NCBI RefSeq assembly: GCF_009765985.1 | Contig: NZ_LMUM01000018.1 | Span: forward strand, 57,578-121,577 | Source: Acidobacterium sp. S8 | GTDB lineage: Bacteria; Acidobacteriota; Terriglobia; Terriglobales; Acidobacteriaceae | Direction: 5' to 3' | Length of the DNA stretch: 64,000 bases | Shown here: one piece after another, positions 55,001-61,348 of the stretch | Numbering within the stretch: the first letter of the stretch is position 1 | Layout: every line of letters starts with the position of its first letter | Position numbers and translations under genes: made by a program | Notes under the pieces: model-generated | Database searches by the model: none | What the model was told of the DNA's origin: nothing | The model's input: the letters and a program-made list of their open reading frames with translations, nothing else

Positions 55001-55598
55001 CCTGGTTCCCCGGCAGGGCTTGTGCGCCGCCGCCGCCCGACTGCGAGCCATCGCCGAACACTCCCGGCGTCAGCTGCGCCAGCTGAAAGATATCGCGGTT
55101 AAACGACGGCAGGTGCTGAATCTGATTGCTGCTGATCGTCGAGCTGACCGTAGCCGTCTCCGAATCGAGCCCGAGAGTAGTGGTCGATACCGTCACCGTC
55201 GTTTGAACCGCGCCCGGTTCCAGTTGAACATTGATCGCATTCAGCTGCTCAGGGATGATCTGCACCTGCGACAGATCTTTGGTCGTGAAGCCGTCCTTCT
55301 CGATCGTCATCGAAAAGTGCGCCGGCGGAAGGGCATTGAAGTTGTAAATGCCGCTCGCGTCGCTCGTGCTTACCAGTTTCTGGCCGGTGTCCGTATTGGT
55401 CAGCGTGACCTTCGCGCCCGGAATCACTGCGCCCGACGGATCGGTCACGTTTCCGCGAATGGACGCCCGGTATTGCGCCTGCGCCGTACCCGCAAATCCG
55501 AGCATCAGAATGACCGCGAAAAGGCACAAAAACCGCTCGAAAGTGCGTGATTTGGGCGCTAAAACAACATGTTTTTGCCCAATGGTGAGTCCTTGCAT
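52044..55598 (-). CDS. Oar-type TonB-dependent outer-membrane receptor
   Basis: 1184 residues. A signal segment (FLCLFAVILMLGFAGTAQAQ) is followed by a carboxypeptidase-regulatory-like beta domain (ASIRGNVTDPSGAVIPGAKVTLTN..G), a Gly-rich plug insert, a plug with TRGGQYETNSITVDGIST, and a 900-residue beta-barrel ending in Phe (QLQARFSF). Such receptors import large substrates with TonB energy and are expanded in acidobacteria. The ribosome binding site GGAGG is good. Next to glycoside hydrolases, it probably takes up glucan fragments. Confidence 0.92.
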   Translation of the reverse strand: MQGLTIGQKHVVLAPKSRTFERFLCLFAVILMLGFAGTAQAQYRASIRGNVTDPSGAVIPGAKVTLTNTDTGQKLVSTSDASGIYNFNALPPAHFSMTIEKDGFTTKDLSQVQIIPEQLNAINVQLEPGAVQTTVTVSTTTLGLDSETATVSSTISSNQIQHLPSFNRDIFQLAQLTPGVFGDGSQSGGGGAQALPGNQGPGGTGGGSGGIFQTENGPQIQTRGGQYETNSITVDGISTVSAVWGGTSVITPSEDSVDNLKVTSNSYDSENGRFSGAQIQVTSKSGTNNFHGSAFFKASRPGLNAYQRWNGPGSNISGTAAERGVNRDNNRFNQYGGSLGGPIWKNRLFAFFNWETSPLDATSTTQGWYETSQFDSLAGIAPIAATYLAFPGAAVAANGIVQRTCASIGLKEGVNCNTTGQGLDVGSPLRNGVGFQDPTYGGSINNPGVGNGLDGVADMAYFNTINPTTTSQSQYNGRLDAQATQNDHISFTIYWVPVSTTNFQGPVRTANFWHHSQVNDAISVIWNHTFSPTLLNQARANAAGWRWNEVSTNPQAAFGLPQGNLDSIGTIANDNGFQYFGAPGPSDLNQWTYSYNDVLTKILGRHSIKVGGELTRLYYLNNPVYAARPQFFFNNLWDFANDAPYKETGFFASATGVPFSNRQDDRQNLWGAFVQDDFKIRPNLTLNLGLRWSYFESLYAKQDNMDVFRFGTNASNPLDGINIRVGGSLYEPGKNNWGPQVGFAWLPMQSNGNLVIRGGFGMNYNQNEIAITANVNNNPPNGVNANFVCAYPYTTNPNCAGTGIQYETASDPHSIFGYAPNPNAITTFGSDNLPVSGSPIGVTSYESHPKTITNYHYSLDMQYQMPFDIVATLGYQGSETRHLYIQNNWNAVAAARGLPLDPRIQSLDFYQNSGNGNFNTMIATLAHNFSHGFQTQVQYTWAKAMDENSGPYSEDLYPYDTHAAYGRSDYNVQDAVKVFGLWQPVFFRGGHNWVEKVAGGWSVSGIWNWHTGFPWNPVYNTNGNTYFSGSGYSQLRPTTIVQGYGRNTGNKSFESSNPNFGGDGTQYFLPPSYVQGAPFPAASPAPAPGIKRNTLNSPGYNDLDASLTKAFGLPKMPVLGENARFEIRADSYNLFNKTNIKTSSIDNVLGSVAPDGTASPNGDFGVAANALGSRTIQLQARFSF

Positions 55599-55640
55599 AC
55601 TGCCTCCAAGAGTTACTGATCTGTACTGTTTTTATATTTG

Positions 55641-55663
55641 CAATCAGTTAGCGCAACCGATTG
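55641..55663. promoter_or_regulatory. LacI-type operator upstream of the TonB-dependent receptor
   Basis: CAATCAGTT (55641-55649) and AACCGATTG (55655-55663) match as inverted repeats at eight of nine positions around AGCGC. An AT-rich TATAAA-like box lies just downstream on the complement, so the site overlaps or abuts the receptor promoter. Confidence 0.6.
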
Positions 55664-55884
55664 TGCACAGGAAAAAGATGTATCACCAGCGAAATTCAGC
55701 TGTCAAACCGCTGCATCAATGCCAGTGGCGACTCGATCAACGCATGGTTAGATTCAATTTCAGGATTTTGGTAGCCTGCCCGTCCGCAGAAATTTGAGGC
55801 AGAATCCAGATCGCTACCGACGACCTGCGGAATATTGGGGAGTTTCCAGGATGGGCATTGAAGACGGATGGTAACAGACGCAAT

Positions 55885-55960
55885 TGGAGCACCGGGCGGG
55901 AATTGAACCCGCGAATACTGGTTTTGCAGACCAGCGCGTTAGCCACTTCGCCACCGGTGC
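55885..55960 (-). tRNA. tRNA-Cys (anticodon GCA), copy 1
   Basis: The complement gives acceptor GCACCGG/CCGGTGC, anticodon stem CTGGT/ACCAG with loop CTGCAAA (anticodon GCA), T arm GCGGG-TTCAATT-CCCGC, discriminator T (a cysteine identity element) and encoded CCA. It lies 52 bases downstream of the peroxiredoxin gene on the same strand, and differs in sequence from the copy at 63559. Confidence 0.95.
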
Positions 55961-56012
55961 TCTTTGTCCGCCGCGCCATGCGAGGTGCGCGGCGGATGAT
56001 CTCAAGAATACG

Positions 56013-56669
56013 TTATTCAGGCTGCGACACAGTACGCAGATAAGGCTTCACTGTCTTGTATCCGGGAAAAATCTTATCGGCTTCATCATTCGAAACCGCC
56101 CCGGTTATGATGACGTCGCCGCCCTGCTTCCAGTTTGCCGGAGTCGCCACACGATGCTTCGCCGTGAGCTGAATCGAATCGAGCACGCGGATGATCTCGT
56201 CGAAGTTGCGACCCGTCGTCATGGGATAAGCCAGTGTCAGCTTGATGCGCTTGTCAGGACCGATGACGAAGACAGTCCGCACAGGCGCGTTCAACGCAGG
56301 TGTCCGCCCTTCGCAGGACTCGCCCGCATCCGCCGCCAGCATGTCATACAACTTGGCGATCTTCAGGTCCGGGTCTCCAATGATGGGGTAGTTGACGGCA
56401 TGGCCGCTCACATCCTGAATGTCCGTGAGCCACTTGCTGTGATCGCTTACCTTGTCCACACTGAGTCCAATCACCTTGGCTCCCCGCGCGGCAAAATCCT
56501 TTTCGAGGCCGGCAACAGCGCCCAGCTCGGTGGTGCAGACAGGGGTGAAATCCTTCGGGTGGGAGAAGAGCACCGCCCAGTTATCACCGATCCACTCGTG
56601 GAAATGAATCGTCCCGTGGGTAGTCTCAGCCGTGAAATCCGGCGCAATATCGTTGATGCGGAGTGACAT
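56013..56669 (-). CDS. 1-Cys peroxiredoxin (Prx6 type)
   Basis: 218 residues. Peroxidatic Cys45 lies in FTPVCTTELGAVA. The C-terminal domain with RVATPANWKQGGDVII is diagnostic of the Prx6 group. It reduces peroxides in the cytosol with an external thiol. The start at MSLRINDIAPDFTA was chosen; an upstream in-frame extension runs through a separate leader ORF and terminator. AGGAAGGA lies about 12 bases before the ATG. Expression is probably controlled by the cysteine-rich leader and attenuator at 56697-56830. Confidence 0.92.
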   Translation of the reverse strand: MSLRINDIAPDFTAETTHGTIHFHEWIGDNWAVLFSHPKDFTPVCTTELGAVAGLEKDFAARGAKVIGLSVDKVSDHSKWLTDIQDVSGHAVNYPIIGDPDLKIAKLYDMLAADAGESCEGRTPALNAPVRTVFVIGPDKRIKLTLAYPMTTGRNFDEIIRVLDSIQLTAKHRVATPANWKQGGDVIITGAVSNDEADKIFPGYKTVKPYLRTVSQPE

Positions 56670-56696
56670 TTTAATTCGCGATCCTTCCTGTAAATG

Positions 56697-56726
56697 AAAA
56701 ACCCACCTCGGCATTTGCGGGTGGGT
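56697..56726 (-). terminator. Attenuator terminator in the peroxiredoxin leader
   Basis: On the complement, ACCCACC (56726 down to 56720) pairs perfectly with GGTGGGT (56707 down to 56701), followed by a run of T. It sits 29 bases after the leader-peptide stop and 27 bases before the peroxiredoxin start. The alternative partner of its 5' arm is the end of the leader ORF (56765-56771). Confidence 0.75.
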
Positions 56727-56755
56727 GATTGAGCTTGTTTCTTCTGGACTTCGCT

Positions 56756-56830
56756 CTAGGAACACACCCGCATAGTGCAGCAGCGACAGCAGCAGCACAG
56801 ACACATGCAGGTTGGAGCGGTGTGATTCAT
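56756..56830 (-). CDS. Cysteine-rich leader peptide (24 residues)
   Basis: ATG 56828-56830 to TAG 56756-56758. It encodes 24 residues of which nine are Cys (positions 8, 10, 12-15, 17, 18 and 23), including four in a row read from TGC/TGT codons. It starts about 11 bases after a -10 box, so the message is nearly leaderless. The function is inferred: ribosome stalling at Cys codons when charged tRNA-Cys is scarce would let the antiterminator form (GCGGGTG at 56765-56771 with CACCCGC at 56717-56723) and allow read-through into the peroxiredoxin gene. The peptide itself is probably not functional. Confidence 0.7.
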   Translation of the reverse strand: MNHTAPTCMCLCCCCRCCTMRVCS

Positions 56831-56841
56831 CTTCAAAAAGA

Positions 56842-56870
56842 AGCATAGTCCGTGACCGCAGGCGTGTCAA
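56842..56870 (-). promoter_or_regulatory. Sigma-70 promoter of the cysteine leader/peroxiredoxin unit
   Basis: On the complement, consensus TTGACA (56865-56870) and TATGCT (56842-56847) are 17 bases apart. Transcription would start near 56835, just before the leader ATG. Confidence 0.75.
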
Positions 56871-56971
56871 ACAGCTATCGGCGAATAGCAACCAATTTCC
56901 ACCATTGGCACGAGCAGGTTCGACACCGAATCCCTCATCCATAACGCTGCCACTCTGCGAAACTTATCACT

Positions 56972-57859
56972 ATGCGCGAACTCGATTATCACCTCTGCGA
57001 TGTTTTCACGAGCACACCCTTTCAGGGCAACCAGCTTGCGGTTTTCGAGAATGCCGGAGATTTGTCGCCTGCCGAGATGCAGCGGCTCGCAAGTGAAACG
57101 AATCTCTCCGAGACCACTTTCATCATTCGCCGTGCGTCGGAGATGGAGCGTCTCCGCGGCGTGCGCGTTCGCATCTTCACCACCGAAGAAGAACTGCCCT
57201 TCGCCGGGCATCCGACGCTTGGCACCAGCAGCTTCATCCGCCAGTTTCTGCCCGAATACGCCAATCACGAACTCATTCGCCTCGAATTGAATGTAGGCGC
57301 AGTCGAAGTTCGCTTTTCCGGATCGCCCCAGGCAGCACCCCATGGCGAGATGACGCAGCCGGATCCCGTTTTCGGACAAATCCACGATCGCGATGCCGTC
57401 GCCCGCGCGATCGGTATTCATGTAGACGACTTGTCCGCCGATATGCCAATTCAGACAGTATCCACTGGCCTGCCGTTCTGCATCGTTCCGTTTCGCTCTG
57501 TGGATCGACTGGCTACGCTGCGCATCTCTGCTGCGACTGCGAGCGATTATCTGGAAAATCGCGATGCGAAATTTTTTTATTGCGTCGCGCCGGAAGTCAG
57601 AGGCGTCTGGAGAGCACGCATGCAGTTCTACAACGGCGAAGATCCTGCAACCGGTTCGGCGGCCGGCTGCGCTATCGCCTATCTTGTGCACCACGGCGTA
57701 GCCGGCTCAGACGAGATGTTGCACATCCGTCAGGGCATTGAAATGGGTCGTGCAAGCGATATCGGCGTGCGCGCGAAACGTGATGGAGTTTCAATTCGGG
57801 AAGTGCGTGTCTCCGGCAGCACTGTTTTCGTAGCAAAGGGACGCTTTTTCCTTGAATGA
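56972..57859 (+). CDS. PhzF-family isomerase/epimerase-like protein
   Basis: 295 residues, the PhzF/DapF fold. Signatures: YHLCDVFTSTPFQGNQLAVFENA near the N-terminus with the NLSETTFI motif containing the catalytic Glu, LPFAGHPTLGTS, and EDPATGSAAGCAIAYLV. The reaction is unknown for most members outside phenazine clusters, and no phenazine genes are nearby. It is divergent from the peroxiredoxin leader. Confidence 0.9.
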   Translation: MRELDYHLCDVFTSTPFQGNQLAVFENAGDLSPAEMQRLASETNLSETTFIIRRASEMERLRGVRVRIFTTEEELPFAGHPTLGTSSFIRQFLPEYANHELIRLELNVGAVEVRFSGSPQAAPHGEMTQPDPVFGQIHDRDAVARAIGIHVDDLSADMPIQTVSTGLPFCIVPFRSVDRLATLRISAATASDYLENRDAKFFYCVAPEVRGVWRARMQFYNGEDPATGSAAGCAIAYLVHHGVAGSDEMLHIRQGIEMGRASDIGVRAKRDGVSIREVRVSGSTVFVAKGRFFLE

Positions 57860-58407
57860 TTCACATGCTTTCAACAGGCCTGTTCACGCGAATCGCCAAT
57901 AACCACGCCGTCAAATCAAAATCCGGTGAATCGCTAGTGAAAAATTCACGTCTCCTTCGCTTCATCTTCCCCGTTTACACGCGGCTCAGCCCTTCGTACT
58001 CTTGGCAAGCGTTTCGGAATTGTGAAACGCGACTTTCGCCGATTACTGACAACTGAATGAGAGCCAGAGTGCGCAGGCATGTGCGCTTGCGGCCGCTTTT
58101 GCAAAGCCTGCCACCTTCCGGAATTTTCCCCGAGAAACGCGCAAGCATCGCAGAAGCTGCCTGGTTGTTGCGCCGGCAACCATGCCGCCTTCTGGCTCAA
58201 CCGCATCCCGCGTTGAAACGGGAGCTGCGGCGCCGCGCTTCTAGCGTGGAGGACAATACTTTTTCTAAAAAGAGCCTCCACGCCGCGCGGACAGCCGAGC
58301 CACGTTTCGATTCGGACAGCGGCCCGACCACCCCCACGGGCTCGCACGCTTGAAGTGTGTCTGCCCTCATCCGCTTCGCCCTAATGTGCGAAGCCGTTAA
58401 GGAACCC
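57860..58407. other. Non-coding, strongly structured intergenic region
   Basis: No credible protein in 548 bases. Three hairpins stand out: CAGAAG/CTTCTG enclosing GGTTG/CAACC (about 58150-58193); CCGCA/TGCGG enclosing CCCG/CGGG, spanning exactly 58201-58230; and GCGTGGAGG/CCTCCACGC at 58244-58283 with an inner CTTTTT/AAAAAG stem. This may be a small RNA or a long leader of the following response regulator. I do not match it to 6S, RNase P or tmRNA. Confidence 0.4.
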
Positions 58408-58839
58408 ATGAGGCCCAGAAAAGTTATTCTTTGCGTAGACGACAACGAACAAGCACTCTCCGTTCGCAAATTCCTTCTCGAAACCCGCGGCTACCGCGTG
58501 CTTACCGCGCTCTCCGGAGAAGAAGCACTGGAAGCCTTCCGCAGCGGCGGTATTGACCTCGTGGTCAGCGATCTGCTGATGCCGCAACTGGATGGAAACG
58601 AATTGGTGCGGCGCATGAAAGAGATCACGCCCGAAGTGCCCATGCTGCTTCTCAGCGGCACCGTCAAGGCTTTCGATCGCGCCAGCCACGCCGATGCATT
58701 CCTGCCCAAGGGCGCATGCGCTCCGCTCGAACTGCTCGAACGCATCCGCATCATGATCGCCCGCAAGCGCGGACCGAAGAAAGTGCTGCGCCCCTACCAT
58801 CCCATTCCCGACAGCCATCCTGCTGCCGCCATAGCGTAA
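58408..58839 (+). CDS. Single-domain response regulator
   Basis: 143 residues: a complete CheY-like receiver with acidic pair Asp11/Asp12, phosphoacceptor Asp55 (LVVSDLLMP) and a lysine in FLPKGA. A basic tail of about 20 residues follows and there is no output domain. The start at 58408 follows AAGGAA, and two upstream in-frame ATGs are weaker. Partner kinase unknown. Confidence 0.85.
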   Translation: MRPRKVILCVDDNEQALSVRKFLLETRGYRVLTALSGEEALEAFRSGGIDLVVSDLLMPQLDGNELVRRMKEITPEVPMLLLSGTVKAFDRASHADAFLPKGACAPLELLERIRIMIARKRGPKKVLRPYHPIPDSHPAAAIA

Positions 58840-58873
58840 CCATCTGCGTATAGGCTGCATTTACAATCAAAGG

Positions 58874-59593
58874 GTGCAGCCCATCATCATCGCAGAGCAT
58901 CTCTCGAAGGTTTATCGCACTGGAAAGATCGACGTCCCGGCGCTGACCAATGCTTCGTTCACCATCGAATCTGGCGAGTTCGTCAGTATCGTAGGTCCCT
59001 CCGGCAGCGGCAAATCCACTCTCTTCTATATTCTCGGTGGGCTCACCCGTCCGACATCAGGCCGCGTTGTGATCGGTGGAACAGACTTCAGCGCTCTAAG
59101 CGACAGCGAGCGCACGGCCATGCGCAAAAGCAAGATCGGCTTTGTTTTCCAGCGATTTAACCTGCTCCCGACCCTTACTGCCATGCAGAATATCGAGATC
59201 GCGTATGAGATCTCCGGCCGCAAAGAGCCCATGGACCGGGCTTACCTCGAGCACCTCACACGCCTCCTCGGCATTTTCGGACGCCTGAATCATCGCCCAT
59301 CCGAGCTTTCCGGCGGCGAGCAGCAGCGCGTAGCCATGGCCCGGGCTTTGATCACGCATCCCGCCATCATTCTGGCGGATGAGCCAACCGGAAATCTTGA
59401 CAGCAAGAATGCCGATGCTGTCCTCGACATGCTGTTGCGCTCGAATCGCGAGTTGAAACAGACAGTGCTGATGATTACCCACAACCCGGAAGCCGCAGCC
59501 ATTGCAGACCGCATTCTGCACATGCGCGACGGCGAAATCGTAAGGGTGGAAGAGGGCAAAGGAAGATCGCCCTTGGCAGACGCTGCCCGCTGA
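58874..59593 (+). CDS. LolD/MacB-type ABC transporter ATP-binding protein (orphan)
   Basis: 239 residues from GTG 58874. Walker A is GPSGSGKST, signature LSGGEQQRVAMARAL, Walker B IILADEPTGNLDS. The insert GFVFQRFNLLPTLTAMQNIEI is typical of the MacB/LolD/FtsE group. These ATPases work with FtsX-like permeases in lipoprotein release or efflux, but no permease lies in the window. It is convergent with the LytTR regulator. Confidence 0.88.
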   Translation: MQPIIIAEHLSKVYRTGKIDVPALTNASFTIESGEFVSIVGPSGSGKSTLFYILGGLTRPTSGRVVIGGTDFSALSDSERTAMRKSKIGFVFQRFNLLPTLTAMQNIEIAYEISGRKEPMDRAYLEHLTRLLGIFGRLNHRPSELSGGEQQRVAMARALITHPAIILADEPTGNLDSKNADAVLDMLLRSNRELKQTVLMITHNPEAAAIADRILHMRDGEIVRVEEGKGRSPLADAAR

Positions 59594-59610
59594 AAATCGA
59601 GATCGTACCT

Positions 59611-60321
59611 TCACAACAACCGTGCAAGCGCCGTCGACCAGTAACGCTTCGACGCTGCAATCCTCGCTCCCGAGGAAAGAACAATCACTCTGTTGCCGTC
59701 TCCATCGTTCTCGATATGGTCTATCGCCGTAATACGCACAATCGCGCTTCGGCTGAGGCGGATGAATTGTTCAGGATCTAAACTCTGTTCGAGCGAATCC
59801 ATCGTCGAACGCAAAGCAAACTCACCCATCCCGCTGTAGAGAAGCGCATAATTCCGTTCGGCGGCAATCCAGTCAATCGATTCCACCGGCAGTAGAAAGG
59901 CTGCTCGCAGCCTCTCCACCAGAAAACGCTTCGCATATCTGTTTTCTGCCGCCACCGAATGAGTGAACCGTTCGCGCGCGCGTTCAATCGCCTGGGCAAA
60001 GCGTTCTTCCGTCACCGGCTTTACCAGATAGTCCAAAGCCGCAACGTCAAAGGCTGCAAGAGCATAGTCGTCATAAGCCGTGAGAAAGATCACCTGAATA
60101 CGGCTGCCTTCAGGCACTGCCTGCAAAATTTCAAAACCAGTTCCGTCCGGCAACCGAATATCCAGAATCAGCAGGTCCGGCTTAGCCTGCGCAATTCCAG
60201 CAACAGCTTCCTGATACGTCGACGCTGTTCCGCACACAGTGAGAGAAGGCTGCGCCGCCACAAGTCTCTGCAGCTTGCGCATCGCCGGTGGTTCGTCTTC
60301 GACAAGAAAAACGCGCATCAT
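59611..60321 (-). CDS. LytTR family response regulator
   Basis: 236 residues: a receiver with phosphoacceptor Asp54 (LLILDIRLPDG) and lysine in YLVKPV, then a LytTR DNA-binding domain (VESIDWIAAERNYALLYSG, LDPEQFIRLSRSAIVRITAIDHIE, RYWSTALARLL). It overlaps the kinase gene by four bases (ATGA), forming a two-component pair. Confidence 0.92.
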   Translation of the reverse strand: MMRVFLVEDEPPAMRKLQRLVAAQPSLTVCGTASTYQEAVAGIAQAKPDLLILDIRLPDGTGFEILQAVPEGSRIQVIFLTAYDDYALAAFDVAALDYLVKPVTEERFAQAIERARERFTHSVAAENRYAKRFLVERLRAAFLLPVESIDWIAAERNYALLYSGMGEFALRSTMDSLEQSLDPEQFIRLSRSAIVRITAIDHIENDGDGNRVIVLSSGARIAASKRYWSTALARLL

Positions 60322-61337
60322 GCCGGTATCAGAATCTCCGCAACTGCGCCGCCAAGAGGATGGCGCTCCAGTCGCAGGCTCGCCTCTCCGCGATAAGCCG
60401 TCGCCAGCCTCTGCCTTGTATTCGCGAGGCCGTGTCCGCCAGTGCTCCGCGCCGGGCCAGGTCCATGATCGCGAATCGTAATGCGGACAAGCCCGTCCGC
60501 TTTTTGAATAACAATCTCAATATTCAGATTTCCCGACTCCGGCTCCGTTCCGTGCTCCACTGCATTCTCCACCAGCGGCTGCAGAATGAGCGCAGGCACG
60601 CGCACCGCCTCTGCTTGCGGGTCGCATGAGATAGCAAAGCGCAATCGACTCTCAAGCCGCGTCTGCATCACATCGAGATAGCGCCGCGTAAAATCCAGCT
60701 CCGATGAAACGGCAATCAGCGGGGACTCGGGCAGGCGCAGCGTGGCCCGAAGAAAATCGCTGATGCGCGCCAGCATCTCATCAGCCCGCGCCACATCTTC
60801 ATACATCACGCCTGAAACCGCATTGAGCGCATTGAACAGAAAGTGCGGCTGCAGTTGACGGCTCAGGTTCTCAAGTCGCGCAGCCGCCAGCTGCTGCTCC
60901 ACATCTCTGCTGCGCAGCCAGTCCTGATAAATCATGTAGCCGGAAACGCACAGCGCATACACAAGCAGATCGCTCGGAAACTCCATGAAAAATCGAACCC
61001 GCATTAGCCCATAGTCATAGTGCCCCATGCCAAGCAGCAGAAAAACCACCTCGCGCGATCCCCAATTCCAGAGCGTGTGTACCGTCGAGAAAACCAGTAA
61101 CACCGCGACGTGCTGGGAAATTCGCAGCGGCGAAAACCGCAGCGGAAAGCGACGCGCGCCCCAGAAGACCAGCGGCAGCAACAGCACAATTCCATAAACG
61201 CCCGTCGCCTGCTCAATAGAGATCACGGTCCACTGCGGCGCACGGCCGCGCGCCACATTGTCGAGCGAGCGATACGCCACATTGATGCAAAGCACGCAGG
61301 TGAAATACAGCAGGATGTAAAGGCGAATGCGCTTCAT
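60318..61337 (-). CDS. LytS/YehU-type sensor histidine kinase
   Basis: 339 residues: four membrane helices (about 5-25, 45-60, 75-95, 110-135) then a His_kinase domain with QLQPHFLFNALNAVSGVMYED (phosphorylated His), and an ATPase with LVENAVEHG, RDHGPGPA and GHGLANTRQRL. It phosphorylates the following LytTR regulator. The signal is unknown; family members often sense membrane or envelope state. Confidence 0.92.
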   Translation of the reverse strand: MKRIRLYILLYFTCVLCINVAYRSLDNVARGRAPQWTVISIEQATGVYGIVLLLPLVFWGARRFPLRFSPLRISQHVAVLLVFSTVHTLWNWGSREVVFLLLGMGHYDYGLMRVRFFMEFPSDLLVYALCVSGYMIYQDWLRSRDVEQQLAAARLENLSRQLQPHFLFNALNAVSGVMYEDVARADEMLARISDFLRATLRLPESPLIAVSSELDFTRRYLDVMQTRLESRLRFAISCDPQAEAVRVPALILQPLVENAVEHGTEPESGNLNIEIVIQKADGLVRITIRDHGPGPARSTGGHGLANTRQRLATAYRGEASLRLERHPLGGAVAEILIPA

Positions 61338-61348
61338 TTCAGCACCAA

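Noticed and set aside
56670-56942. N-terminal extension of the peroxiredoxin frame through 56942
   Set aside because: The extension would run through the promoter, leader ORF and terminator and has no similarity to peroxiredoxins; homologous sequence starts at 56669.
58060-58330. Possible 6S RNA or RNase P RNA
   Set aside because: The hairpins are real, but I could not find the conserved 6S bubble, RNase P P4 core or tmRNA ends.
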